From: Intrasporangium oryzae NRRL B-24470
Lineage (GTDB): Bacteria > Actinomycetota > Actinomycetes > Actinomycetales > Dermatophilaceae
Length of the DNA stretch: 64,000 bases
Direction: 5' to 3'
NCBI RefSeq assembly: GCF_000576595.1
Contig: NZ_AWSA01000002.1
Location: 1 to 64,000, forward strand
Made by a program: the position numbers and the translations under genes. The notes under the pieces are model-generated. The model saw only the letters and a program-made list of their open reading frames with translations, did no database searches and was not told the origin of the DNA. Shown in pieces: positions 7,647 to 16,371 of the stretch. Each line of letters opens with the position of its first letter. Within the stretch, counting starts at the first letter, position 1.

Positions 7647-8873
7647 ATGGTCTTGGGCCGATCCGACCGGTCATCGGTGCGGACGCGCCGCCGATCCCGC
7701 TGGACCCGCTGGTCGGTCGTCAGTGTGGCCGTCCTCGCGGCGGCCTCGGTGCTCGCAGGGTGCAGCGGCGGAGAGACTCCGGTGTCCGCGGCGGAGGCGA
7801 AGGTCGCCGCGAAGCAGAAGGCGCTCGACGAAGCCGAGGCTGCGGCCACCGCGGCGAGCGCCACGTTCTGCTCGTCCAGCGCCACGTACATCACAGCGCT
7901 GGACCGCTATGGCGACATCCTCAACGCGACGGCGCCGACGGTGGGCGACGTGAAGACCGCTGGCCGGGACCTCAAGGAGCCGGGTCAGGCCGCGGCTTCG
8001 TCCGGGCAGGCCGCGGCCGATGCGCACCGCGAGGTGTCGAAGGCCGAGCAAGAGCTTGTCGCCGCCCAGGCTGAGCTTGTTGCGGCTCAGGCCTCGGCGA
8101 CAGGTGGGACGGCACCACCGTCCACCACGCCCTCGGCGTCCGGGTCACCGTCGAGCTCCGCCACCACTCCCTCCGCCGAGCTCAGCGAGGCGGTGACCCG
8201 AGTCCAGCAGGCCGAGAACGAGTTCGCGACCGCCCAGTCAGGAGTCGCGGATGCCACGCCACTGCGCCAGGCTTCCCAGCAGTTCAACGCCGCAGCCGTC
8301 GCCCTCGAGATGGCGTGGCTGCAGCTCTACTCGGAGGCGGGATGCCTCACCGACGCCCAGCAGGACAAGGCCGCGAAGGCTGTCCACGACTACACCGCCG
8401 CCCTGCAGCAGGGCCTGGCCGACGCCGGCTACTACACGGGCAAGGTCGACGGGGTGTACGGCCCGACGACCGTAGCCGCCGTGGAGGCGCTCCAGAAGGC
8501 GCATGGTCTGCCCGTCACCGGAACGCTGGACAAGGCGACGGATGCGGCCCTGCGATCTGACCTGACAGCCAAGGGTGGGGCCGCCGCACAGGCCGCCGTG
8601 GCCTCGACCGCGGCGGTTCAGCAGACACTGAAGCTCGCCGGCTACTGGGACGGTCCGGTCGACGGACAATGGACGCCCGCGCTCACCGACGCACTGAAGA
8701 AGCTCCAGACCGACCTGAAGGTGCCGGCCACGGGCACCGTCGACGCAGCCACCGTCGCCGCACTCGAGAAGGCCATCGCGGAGGCGAAGCAAGCGCCGAC
8801 CGTGACCTCGACCTCCACGGTCACGCAGACGGTGACGACCACCGTGACAACGACGTCGTCCAGCTCGCCCTGA
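7647..8873 (+). CDS. Lipoprotein with two peptidoglycan-binding (PG_binding_1) domains
   Basis: A 408-residue secreted lipoprotein. Arg-rich n-region, hydrophobic segment and lipobox VLAGC place the lipidated Cys at residue 39. An Ala/Glu-rich coiled coil follows (residues 45-150), with a Ser/Thr/Pro-rich linker and two PG_binding_1 repeats. The first includes LQQGLADAGYYTGKVDGVYG and the second LKLAGYWDGPVDGQW. A Thr-rich tail ends the protein. It is likely anchored in the membrane and tethered to the wall. No catalytic domain is visible. The start is ATG at 7647 behind GGAGGAG. Confidence 0.85.
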   Translation: MVLGRSDRSSVRTRRRSRWTRWSVVSVAVLAAASVLAGCSGGETPVSAAEAKVAAKQKALDEAEAAATAASATFCSSSATYITALDRYGDILNATAPTVGDVKTAGRDLKEPGQAAASSGQAAADAHREVSKAEQELVAAQAELVAAQASATGGTAPPSTTPSASGSPSSSATTPSAELSEAVTRVQQAENEFATAQSGVADATPLRQASQQFNAAAVALEMAWLQLYSEAGCLTDAQQDKAAKAVHDYTAALQQGLADAGYYTGKVDGVYGPTTVAAVEALQKAHGLPVTGTLDKATDAALRSDLTAKGGAAAQAAVASTAAVQQTLKLAGYWDGPVDGQWTPALTDALKKLQTDLKVPATGTVDAATVAALEKAIAEAKQAPTVTSTSTVTQTVTTTVTTTSSSSP

Positions 8874-9030
8874 CCTTCGTTCGACGTATTCGGCCATCGG
8901 ATCCGACCGCCGAATACGTCATATCGGGCTGCACGATCGGGGACCATGAGGGGGTGAGCGCCCTCCTCGCCGCCGTGGGGCGGTTCTCGTTTCGTTTGGT
9001 GCAGAGTCTCGGCCACGCAGCCAGACCGCA

Positions 9031-11094
9031 ATGACGGCGCGGCCGCGGGGCGGCGAAGAGGCAGCGACGCTGGGGCGGCACCGTCCTGTCTTCGCTGCAG
9101 TGGCTCGCGCCGTCTGTCCGCCTGACGGGCTGACCACCGAGCTGATCGAGGCCACGGTCGACAATGCGGACGCCTATGTGGGTGCCCTCGGCCCCACGGC
9201 GAGGCGGGCGCTGCTCACCGTTGCCCAAGGACTGGAGCGCGCCACCCGACTGCGCTCGGGGATCCCCTTCAGCGCGCTCGACCCCGCGGATGCGCGTGTG
9301 GTCCTCGACCGCTGGCGTCGAGGCCCGATGCGCCCTGCTCTCAGGCTCATTCGGGACATCATCGTGTTGGCGCACTACGAGGTGCCCGAGGTACGCGCCG
9401 CGGTCGGGTACCTGCCTGATCCCTTCGTCGCTGCCAAGGCGGCCCAGCGCGGTGAGAGGTGGTCCGCCGACATCGCCACCCATCGACGGCTGCTGGTCGC
9501 TCCGGCACCGTTGTCGCCGTCGGCATCGAGGCTCCGGGTCCGAGCGCGGGAGTCGGCCGCGACTGCGGAAGACCCTCGATCCCACCAGAGTCGAAATGGC
9601 GTCATCCGCCCGGGGGCCGAGATGCCGAGCCTGGTCGAGTGCGACGTCGTCGTCGTGGGCTCTGGAGCGGGAGGTGGCGTCGTCGCGGCAGAGCTGGCCG
9701 AGGCGGGGTTGTCGGTGGTGGTTCTCGAGGAGGGCGAGCACCACTCGACCGAGTCGTTCACGACGTCCACCCTGAGGGCCCTGCAGACGCTCTACCGCGA
9801 GGGTGGCGCGATGACCACACTCGGCCGTGCGCCGATCGGCTACGCCGAGGGCCGGTGCGTCGGCGGCGGCACGGTCGTCAACGGGGGCATGGCCTTTCGT
9901 GCCTCAGAATCGACCCTGTCACGGTGGGCGACCACATCCGGCGACCGGACCTTGGCCGGCCATGGCCTCGACGCCCACTACGAACGCGTCGAACGCTTCC
10001 TGTCCGTGGGTCTGCCGGACCCGGGCTCGATCGGACGAGACCAGGACCTCCTGCGCCTCGGCGCCGAGCGGTTGGGGTGGCGGGTCGTGGACGACCGCCG
10101 CAACCACGTCCACTGCGGAGGGTGCAACGTCTGCACCTGGGGCTGCCCGACGGGTGCCAAGCAGTCGACTCTCGTCAGCTACCTGCCGCGCGCCCTCGCG
10201 TTCGGGGCGACAGTGTGGGCCGGCTGTCGGGTCGACCGCGTCCTGATGACGGGCAAGCAAGCCGTGGGAGTCCGCGGGCACGTCAGTGGGGACGCAGGCC
10301 GCGCACGGGTCTTCGAGGCACGGGCGCGTCACGTCGTGGTCTGCGCCGGAGCGATCCAGACTGCCGCCCTCCTGCTGCGCTCGGGGGTGCAGCCCCCGTC
10401 CGGGCAGCTGGGCCGCAACCTGTCGGTCCACCCGGGAGCCGGTGTCGCTGCCGTCTTCGACGAGGTCGTCGAGGGCTGGAAGGGCGCCCACCAGTCGCTG
10501 CAGGTCCGTGAGTTCGAACGCGACGGCATCATCCTGGCAGCCGTCAACCTGCCGCCGTCGCTCGTCGCGCGATCGCTGCCTCTGGACGGGGCGCCGCTGG
10601 GCGAGACCATGACCCGGTACAACCAGATCGTCACTGCGGGAGTGCTCGTCGAGGACACGGGCACCGGCCGGGTCAGGGCACTCGGGAGGAGCGGCGCCGC
10701 GGTCACCTACCCCGTCGCACCCGCCGACGCCGGTCGGGTGGCGAGTGGACTCCTCCGCCTGAGCGAGGCGCTGCTGGCGGCTGGAGCGCACACCGTGCAT
10801 CTTCCGATTCGTGGTCAGCAGCCGCTACAGAGCCGCGAGGACGTGCGCCGGGCATCCGCTCTCCGGTTCAGGGCGCCCGACATGGACCTGTCCACCGTTC
10901 ATCTCATGGGCACCGCGAGAATCGGCACCGATCCCCTTTGGGCGGTGTGCGACCCGTACGGCGCCGTGCACGACGCGCGTGGGCTCTCGGTGGCCGACGC
11001 GAGCCTCTTCCCCGGCGCCGTCGGTGTGAACCCGATGCTCACGATCATGGCGCTCGCCACCCGCGTCGCAGAGAGGATCATCGAGACATGGTGA
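9031..11094 (+). CDS. GMC-type FAD-dependent oxidoreductase with a ferredoxin-like Cys motif
   Basis: The product is 687 residues. Residues 1-195 form an all-helical N-terminal extension resembling gluconate-dehydrogenase subunit-3-type domains. Residues 204-687 are a GMC flavoenzyme with the FAD motif VVVGSGAGGG (207-216), GGGTVVNGGM (278-287), and the C-terminal block SVADASLFPGAVGVNPMLTI. Cys362, 365, 368 and 372 form CX2CX2CX3CP, the spacing of a [4Fe-4S] ligand set. Related GMC proteins of the long-chain alcohol and cholesterol oxidase type oxidise alcohols. The substrate here is unknown. The stop overlaps the start of the next gene by 7 bp, so the two are translationally coupled. Confidence 0.85.
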   Translation: MTARPRGGEEAATLGRHRPVFAAVARAVCPPDGLTTELIEATVDNADAYVGALGPTARRALLTVAQGLERATRLRSGIPFSALDPADARVVLDRWRRGPMRPALRLIRDIIVLAHYEVPEVRAAVGYLPDPFVAAKAAQRGERWSADIATHRRLLVAPAPLSPSASRLRVRARESAATAEDPRSHQSRNGVIRPGAEMPSLVECDVVVVGSGAGGGVVAAELAEAGLSVVVLEEGEHHSTESFTTSTLRALQTLYREGGAMTTLGRAPIGYAEGRCVGGGTVVNGGMAFRASESTLSRWATTSGDRTLAGHGLDAHYERVERFLSVGLPDPGSIGRDQDLLRLGAERLGWRVVDDRRNHVHCGGCNVCTWGCPTGAKQSTLVSYLPRALAFGATVWAGCRVDRVLMTGKQAVGVRGHVSGDAGRARVFEARARHVVVCAGAIQTAALLLRSGVQPPSGQLGRNLSVHPGAGVAAVFDEVVEGWKGAHQSLQVREFERDGIILAAVNLPPSLVARSLPLDGAPLGETMTRYNQIVTAGVLVEDTGTGRVRALGRSGAAVTYPVAPADAGRVASGLLRLSEALLAAGAHTVHLPIRGQQPLQSREDVRRASALRFRAPDMDLSTVHLMGTARIGTDPLWAVCDPYGAVHDARGLSVADASLFPGAVGVNPMLTIMALATRVAERIIETW

Positions 11095-11666
11095 AGACCG
11101 CTGACCAGACCCCGGCAACGCCGGGCTACCTCTCACTCGTCCGGTCACCCACCCGCAGACTCACCGCACTGATGCGGCGGGGCGGCGAGCCCGATCTCGG
11201 CGCCCTGTCCGGTTGGGAGTGGCGCGGCACCAACCTTCCTGCATCGTCGCGCCTGCTCGGCATCCGGCGCTTCATCAAGGGTTTCGAGACGGTCGAGGGC
11301 CGCGCCCTGGGCTACAACGTGTCCGTCGTCGGCAGCGACCTCACGTCCCCATGGGCAGAGCGAAGGCAGCGCGATGGTCGTCGCGAGTGGGCCCGGTTCA
11401 CCGTGTCCCGCGTCGACGCGACAGGCAGGGACAACCGTTACCTCAACGCCCTCCTGCTCGACTACGGAGGCGTCGCCTCACCTGAACGCGGCATCGCGGG
11501 ACGGCTTCGCGACTACGTCGTCCAGGTGAGTCCGGGGTCGAACGACCTCCTTCTCGGACATGCCTTCCTCGCCGTTGGACGAACACGGATCCCCGTCGGC
11601 TGGTTCGCCCTCGAGCGGCTGCGCGAGCGGCCGACCGTCGGTCCTCAGGAGCAGCCACCGACCTGA
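11088..11666 (+). CDS. Conserved hypothetical protein coupled to the GMC oxidoreductase
   Basis: A 192-residue soluble protein starting at ATG 11088 inside the end of the oxidoreductase gene. It has a compact alpha/beta look with RRFIKGFETVEGRALGYNVS, a Trp-rich early WEWRGTN, and DYVVQVSPGSNDLLLGHAF near the end. No catalytic motif is recognised. The overlapping start suggests that it is made in step with the flavoenzyme and may act on its product or assist it. No signal peptide or membrane segment is seen. Confidence 0.65.
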   Translation: MVKTADQTPATPGYLSLVRSPTRRLTALMRRGGEPDLGALSGWEWRGTNLPASSRLLGIRRFIKGFETVEGRALGYNVSVVGSDLTSPWAERRQRDGRREWARFTVSRVDATGRDNRYLNALLLDYGGVASPERGIAGRLRDYVVQVSPGSNDLLLGHAFLAVGRTRIPVGWFALERLRERPTVGPQEQPPT

Positions 11667-11683
11667 CCTCGGCGGCGTGGCGC

Positions 11684-12454
11684 TCATCCGCAATCCGCTG
11701 CTATCGCGAGAACCGGATCCCACCCCGCCGTCCACCCGAGCGCCTCGACCCACGCAGCAGCGGGATCCGCTTGTGCGTTTGGATCCGCCCAGGAGCCCGT
11801 CTCGATGTGACGGCGCAACCGGGTCAGAACCGCCTTGAGCTGACTGGCAATCCGTTCCTGCGTCGACGTATACAGCCCATCTGCGGCGAGCAGCTCGCTC
11901 GTGTGGTGGCGACAGAGCAGAGGCCTGCTCCCCAAGGCATAGGCATCCGTCGAGCCCGGCCATGCACAGGAGGGGCACATTCCGAGCCTCCATGTCCCGC
12001 GGCTGGCGCAGATCAGCTCGCGCGTGAATCCGAGCTGATCGACGATTCGGGTCAGCGTGCCCGAGGACTGGCCCGCATAGCCGATGCGGTCCACGTGGCT
12101 CCCCGAGAGGCCTACGCACACGCGACAGCGTCCCTTCCTGGCCAACGCCCTGAGCAGGCGGCGGCGACTCAGGGGCCGGGTGAACGCCCCGACGGCGTCT
12201 CCGAGCAGCTCCTCGTGCAACACTTCCGCGTCGAAGGGCAAGTGCCCCGCACGTGTGGCCGTCCCCTGCTCCCAGAGCTCGATGTCGACAAAGGCGTGGC
12301 CCCAGGCATGGCGCGGACAGAGACCCCAGTGCTCACGCAGCTGCGTGCGGATACCCCCGTCCATGATCTCCCCGTGGATGAACGACCACAGCGCGCCCAC
12401 CTCGGCCCGGGAGAAGGGTGGTCCCGAGGGAGGCGCAAGCTCTACTCCGGGCAC
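11684..12454 (-). CDS. Cys/His-rich hypothetical protein (DUF6062-like)
   Basis: A 256-residue protein with four Cys/His clusters: GLCPRHAWGH, GRCRVCVGL, MCPSCAW and LLCRHH. This layout of CxxC and CPxH pairs separated by helices resembles DUF6062-type proteins and suggests metal binding. No enzymatic motif is recognised. The GTG at 12454 has no good ribosome-binding site, so the true start is uncertain and may lie downstream. The gene follows the SPFH/RHH operon on the same strand but is separated from it by a 44-bp palindrome, so it may be transcribed separately. Confidence 0.6.
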   Translation of the reverse strand: MPGVELAPPSGPPFSRAEVGALWSFIHGEIMDGGIRTQLREHWGLCPRHAWGHAFVDIELWEQGTATRAGHLPFDAEVLHEELLGDAVGAFTRPLSRRRLLRALARKGRCRVCVGLSGSHVDRIGYAGQSSGTLTRIVDQLGFTRELICASRGTWRLGMCPSCAWPGSTDAYALGSRPLLCRHHTSELLAADGLYTSTQERIASQLKAVLTRLRRHIETGSWADPNAQADPAAAWVEALGWTAGWDPVLAIAADCG

Positions 12455-12568
12455 CGGTCACGCCGAGTACTCACAGGGCCAACGCCGGATCTGGGCCCGT
12501 ATCGGACAACACAGTCCAAGTGAACCACCCGTTGATCGACCGATCTCAGCCCTGCACACTCCCACCGG

Positions 12569-12612
12569 TTCGATGTCTTCCACGGTCGCATGCGACCGTG
12601 GAAGACATCGAA
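12569..12612. repeat. 44-bp perfect palindrome without spacer
   Basis: Two 22-bp arms meet at GCATGC (centre between 12590 and 12591). The left arm starts TTCGATGTCTTCC and the right arm mirrors it exactly. It begins 7 nt beyond the stop of the ribbon-helix-helix gene. It could serve as a terminator stem for that operon, but it lacks a loop and a clear T-run. It could also be a recombination or protein-binding site. Confidence 0.8.
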
Positions 12613-12619
12613 GCCTGGG

Positions 12620-12820
12620 CTACTCGGGAGCGCTCCGGGGCCGACCACGCTGCGGGAGTGGCCCCGCGTGTCTGGGCATCCGGCCGGCCTCGGTCAGGGC
12701 ACGGCGCAGGACGACCTCGACCTGGGCGTTGAGACTGCGCAGGTCGTCACCCGCCCACCGCATCATCGCGTCGTGCACCGCGGGGTCGAGCCGGAGGAGC
12801 ACCTGGCGCCGGGCGCTCAC
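12620..12820 (-). CDS. Small ribbon-helix-helix (Arc/CopG-like) DNA-binding protein
   Basis: A 66-residue protein whose start GTG (12820-12818) overlaps the SPFH stop codon as GTGA. The sequence VLLRLDPAVHDAMMRWAGDD then LRSLNAQVEVVLRRALTEAG fits an Arc/CopG-type fold: a short beta strand followed by two helices. A basic Pro-rich tail ends it. Small RHH genes commonly follow SPFH-domain genes in actinobacteria, which suggests a dedicated regulator or partner. It might bind the near-palindrome upstream of the operon, but that is inference. Confidence 0.7.
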   Translation of the reverse strand: MSARRQVLLRLDPAVHDAMMRWAGDDLRSLNAQVEVVLRRALTEAGRMPRHAGPLPQRGRPRSAPE

Positions 12821-13749
12821 GTGTAGAGCGACCCGGCATTGACGACGGGCGAGGGCGGCTGGTCGCCGCACAGCACGACGAGCAGGTTGCTCACCATGCT
12901 GGCCTTGCGCTCCTCGTCGAGCTCGACGATCTCGTGCTCGGCGAGCCGGGCGAGGGCCATCTCGACCATGCCGACGGCACCCTCGACGATCCGGCTGCGG
13001 GCCGCGACGACGGCGTTCGCCTGCTGACGCCTCAGCATCGCCTGCGCGATCTCCGGCGCGTACGCGAGGTGTGAGATCCGGACCTCGATGATCTCGACCC
13101 CCGCGATCGAGACGCGTTCGGCGACCTCCTCGGCCAGCTGGCCGGCGACGATGTCCGTCGACCCGCGCAGGGACGTGCCGGACCCGGTCGAGTCGTCATA
13201 GGGGTGGCTCGTCGCGACATGCCGCAGTGCGGACTCGGCCTGGACGGTCACGAAGTTCTGGTAGCTGTCGACGGCATACGTCGACTTCGCCGTGTCGGCG
13301 ACCTGCCAGACGACGATCGCGGCGATCTCGACGGGGTTGCCGTCGGCGTCGTTGACCTTGAGGTGGTTCGTCTCGAAGTTGCGCACGCGGACGCTGACGC
13401 GACGGCGGACCGTGAGCGGCAGCACGAACCAGAACCCCGGGCGCGCCACCGTGCCGACGTAGCGGCCGAAGAACTGCACGACGAGCATCTGGCCGGGCGG
13501 GAAGATGTCGAGCGCGGAGGCCACGAGAACGAGGACGAGGATCGGCAGCCACAGCAGCGCCTGGTTGTTGGTGGCCGCCCACCAGATCCCCAGAGCACAG
13601 AGCGCGAGGACGATGACGCCGAACCAGCCCGTGACGGCGAACGCGGGTCGCTGCGAGATCTCGACCCTGGCCCCTTGGTGGCCAACGGGTCTCGGGGCAC
13701 CGCTCGAACCGAGGGGACCCCGGTCGGAGGGTGGGGGAACAGTGGACAT
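12817..13749 (-). CDS. SPFH/band 7 domain membrane protein
   Basis: A 310-residue slipin/stomatin-like protein. Residues 1-35 are Pro-rich and cytoplasmic. Two hydrophobic segments (about 37-57 and 65-85) lead into the SPFH domain: [55 protein letters not shown] helical region follows ([20 protein letters not shown], then [18 protein letters not shown]). Family members oligomerise at the membrane and organise lipid domains. The start is ATG 13749 with AGGAGG 6 nt upstream. It is the first gene of a two-gene operon with the RHH gene. Confidence 0.88.
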   Translation of the reverse strand: MSTVPPPSDRGPLGSSGAPRPVGHQGARVEISQRPAFAVTGWFGVIVLALCALGIWWAATNNQALLWLPILVLVLVASALDIFPPGQMLVVQFFGRYVGTVARPGFWFVLPLTVRRRVSVRVRNFETNHLKVNDADGNPVEIAAIVVWQVADTAKSTYAVDSYQNFVTVQAESALRHVATSHPYDDSTGSGTSLRGSTDIVAGQLAEEVAERVSIAGVEIIEVRISHLAYAPEIAQAMLRRQQANAVVAARSRIVEGAVGMVEMALARLAEHEIVELDEERKASMVSNLLVVLCGDQPPSPVVNAGSLYT

Positions 13750-13778
13750 GCCGTGCCTCCTGAAAAAAAAGTGATAGT

Positions 13779-13794
13779 AAAGTGATATCGCTTT
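13779..13794. promoter_or_regulatory. Near-palindrome upstream of the SPFH operon
   Basis: AAAGTGATATCGCTTT is symmetric about GATATC with a single mismatched pair. A second AGTGATA-like half site (13770-13776) lies next to it as a direct repeat. It lies 30 bp upstream of the SPFH start in an AT-rich island, so it is a plausible operator or promoter element. The cognate protein is unknown. Confidence 0.45.
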
Positions 13795-13828
13795 TCTCAA
13801 GGCCTGACAAGAGCCCGGTCCTGGGCCC

Positions 13829-16222
13829 TCAGGATGACGGCGACACGGGGTGAGGGTGGTCGGCCGCATCAACCGTGGCACTGGGGCCGGGCGTCGGGCC
13901 GGGCAGCCGCAGTCTCTTGAGCATGAGCGCGTTGACGGCGACGATGAGGCTCGAGCCGGACATCGACAGGGCCGCGATCTCGGGGCGCAGGGTCAGTCCC
14001 CACGCGGAGAAGACACCGGCGGCGATGGGCAGGGCGATGACGTTGTAGCCGACCGCCCACCCGAGGTTCTGGCGCATCTTGCGCAGCGTGCCGCGCCCGA
14101 CCCGCAGGGCCGTCGGGATGTCGAGCGGGTCGGAGCGCATCAGCACGACGTCAGCCGTCTCGATGGCGACGTCGGTGCCGGCCCCGATGGCGATCCCGAG
14201 GTCGGCCTGCGCGAGGGCGGGGGCGTCGTTGACGCCGTCGCCGACCATGGCGACCTTGCGGCCGTCCTGCTGCAGCTCGGCGATCTTGCCGGCCTTCTCG
14301 CCGGGGAGGACCTCGGCGATGACCGTGTCGATGCCGAGCTCGCCGGCGATCCGCTCGGCCGTGGCCCGGTTGTCGCCGGACAGCATCACGACCTGCGCCC
14401 CGAGCGCGTGCAACGAGCTCACGGCCCGGGCGGACGTCTCTCGGGCCGCGTCGGCCAGGCCGATCACGGCCACGCCGCGTCCGTCGACCCCTACGAGCAC
14501 GGCGGTCTGGCCCACGGAGGCCAACCGGTCCCGTTCAGTCAGCACGTCGCCCAGCTCGACTGCCTCGTCGGCCATCAGCCTGCGGTTGCCCACCACGACG
14601 CGGTGCCCGTCGACGCCCGCCACGGCGCCGTGCCCGGGGACGTTGCGAAAGCCCGAGGCCACGCTTCGATCACGACCCCGCTCGGCGGCATACGACACGA
14701 CGGCGGCAGCGAGGGGGTGCTCGGACTCCTTCTCGACCGCGGCAACCAGCGTCAGCACCTCGGCCTCCGTGAGCCCTGAGGCGATGACGCGGGTGACCTC
14801 TGGAGCACCCTTGGTCAGGGTGCCGGTCTTGTCCATGACAACCGTGTCGATGCGGGCCGAGGTCTCCAGGGCGGTGGCGTTCTTGAAGAGCACGCCACGC
14901 TTGGCCGCGAGGCCGGTGCCGACCATGATCGCCGTCGGGGTCGCGAGCCCGAGCGCGTCGGGGCAGGTGATGACCACCACCGTGATCGCGTAGAGCAGCG
15001 CGGTCTGGACGCCCGCGCCGACGCCGAGCCAGGCGAGGAACGTCGCGAGGCCGCCGATGAGCGCGACCAGAACGAGCCAGAATGCCGCCCGGTCGGCGAG
15101 CCGCTGCCCGGGAGCCTTCGAGTTCTGCGCCTCCTGGACCAGGGCGACGATCTGCGCCAGAGCGGTGTCGGCCCCGATCTTCGTCGCCCGGACGCGCAGG
15201 GTGCCCGTCGTGTTGATGGACGCGCCGATCACCGGTGAGCCGACGGACTTCGACACCGGCAGGCTCTCGCCGGTCACCATCGACTCGTCGACCTCGGACC
15301 GGCCCTCCTCGACGTCGCCGTCGGTCGGGATCTCGGCGCCGGGGCGGATCAGCAGCAGGTCCCCCACGACGACATCGGCCGTCGGGACCTCGACCGGCTC
15401 CCCGTCGCGCAGCACCGTCGCCATGGGCGGGGCGAGGTCGATGAGGGTGCGGATCGCGTCGTTGGCGCCCCCACGAGCGCGCATCTCGAACCAGTGCCCG
15501 AGCAGGACGAAGGCGGCGAGAACGGCGGCGGCCTCGTAGAAGACCTCTCCCCCGCCGGTCAGCGTGATGTAGACGCTGTAGAGCCAGCCGGCCCCGATGG
15601 CCACGGCGACGAGGACCATCATGTCCAGCGTCCTGTTGCGCAGGGCCCGGAACGCGCCGTCGAAGAAGATCCATGCGGAGTAGAACACGACCGGCAGGCT
15701 GAGGATCAGGGTCCACACGTCGTCGCGCAGCCCGAACGGCGCCGGCAGCGTGAACCCGAGCATGTCCCGGCCCATCGGCGACCACAGGGTGATCGCGACC
15801 GCGAGGACCGCTGCCACGACGAACCGGTTGCGCATGTCTCGGACCATGTCGTCCATCGACATCCCCGCGTGCCCGCCGTGCCCCATGGCCTCCTGCGCAG
15901 TGTGAGCGGGAGCCAGTGCTGGGTGGGTTTCATGGCCCGTATGCCGCTGAGCCGCCTCCCGCGGCACCGGTGCCTCATCGGCTGGTTCACAGATGTGGGT
16001 GGGGGCGGACTCGCCCGCGCAGTGGAAGCCGCACTCACGGACCCAGGCACCGAGCTGCTCCACGTTGGTCCGGTCCGGGTCGAACTCGACGGTGGCGGTC
16101 TGTGACAGGGCGTTGGCGGTCACGGCCACGACCCCGGGCCGTCGCAGCAGGGTCTTCTCGATGATGGGGGTCGAGGTCGCCCACTGGAGGCCACCCACGT
16201 GCAGCACTGTCGTCTCAGCCAT
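13829..16222 (-). CDS. Heavy-metal translocating P1B-type ATPase with a CPD motif
   Basis: A 797-residue P-type ATPase. The N-terminal HMA-like domain lacks its CxxC (GGLQWATSTPII instead). A His/Met-rich stretch (HGGHAGMSMDDM) follows near residue 115. The A-domain has TGES at 317-320. The membrane motif is CPD (420-422) rather than the CPC or CPH of well-studied copper pumps. Phosphorylation is at Asp464 in DKTGTLT, with the GDGVNDAPAL hinge further on. It exports a metal ion, with copper most likely given the CsoR-like operator. The ATG at 16222 is preferred for its GGGAGCGGAG site over the ATG at 16240, which lies inside the operator. It is divergent from lsr2. Confidence 0.88.
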   Translation of the reverse strand: MAETTVLHVGGLQWATSTPIIEKTLLRRPGVVAVTANALSQTATVEFDPDRTNVEQLGAWVRECGFHCAGESAPTHICEPADEAPVPREAAQRHTGHETHPALAPAHTAQEAMGHGGHAGMSMDDMVRDMRNRFVVAAVLAVAITLWSPMGRDMLGFTLPAPFGLRDDVWTLILSLPVVFYSAWIFFDGAFRALRNRTLDMMVLVAVAIGAGWLYSVYITLTGGGEVFYEAAAVLAAFVLLGHWFEMRARGGANDAIRTLIDLAPPMATVLRDGEPVEVPTADVVVGDLLLIRPGAEIPTDGDVEEGRSEVDESMVTGESLPVSKSVGSPVIGASINTTGTLRVRATKIGADTALAQIVALVQEAQNSKAPGQRLADRAAFWLVLVALIGGLATFLAWLGVGAGVQTALLYAITVVVITCPDALGLATPTAIMVGTGLAAKRGVLFKNATALETSARIDTVVMDKTGTLTKGAPEVTRVIASGLTEAEVLTLVAAVEKESEHPLAAAVVSYAAERGRDRSVASGFRNVPGHGAVAGVDGHRVVVGNRRLMADEAVELGDVLTERDRLASVGQTAVLVGVDGRGVAVIGLADAARETSARAVSSLHALGAQVVMLSGDNRATAERIAGELGIDTVIAEVLPGEKAGKIAELQQDGRKVAMVGDGVNDAPALAQADLGIAIGAGTDVAIETADVVLMRSDPLDIPTALRVGRGTLRKMRQNLGWAVGYNVIALPIAAGVFSAWGLTLRPEIAALSMSGSSLIVAVNALMLKRLRLPGPTPGPSATVDAADHPHPVSPSS

Positions 16223-16238
16223 GACTCCGCTCCCGTTC

Positions 16239-16255
16239 ATACCCCAGCGGGGTAT
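16239..16255. promoter_or_regulatory. CsoR-like operator
   Basis: ATACCCC-AGC-GGGGTAT is a perfect inverted repeat immediately upstream of the metal ATPase. It matches the actinobacterial CsoR copper-repressor site (TACCCC..GGGGTA type). No csoR gene is in the window, so regulation would be in trans. Confidence 0.7.
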
Positions 16256-16371
16256 GTATCGATCCTCTCACCTGTGGCCGAGCCTGTCCACGGCACCCCC
16301 TCGGTACAGCGCACCCATGGCGGCCCGCGAGACCTCTATCCTCGGGACACCACCCCCGAGAGGCACCCTTC

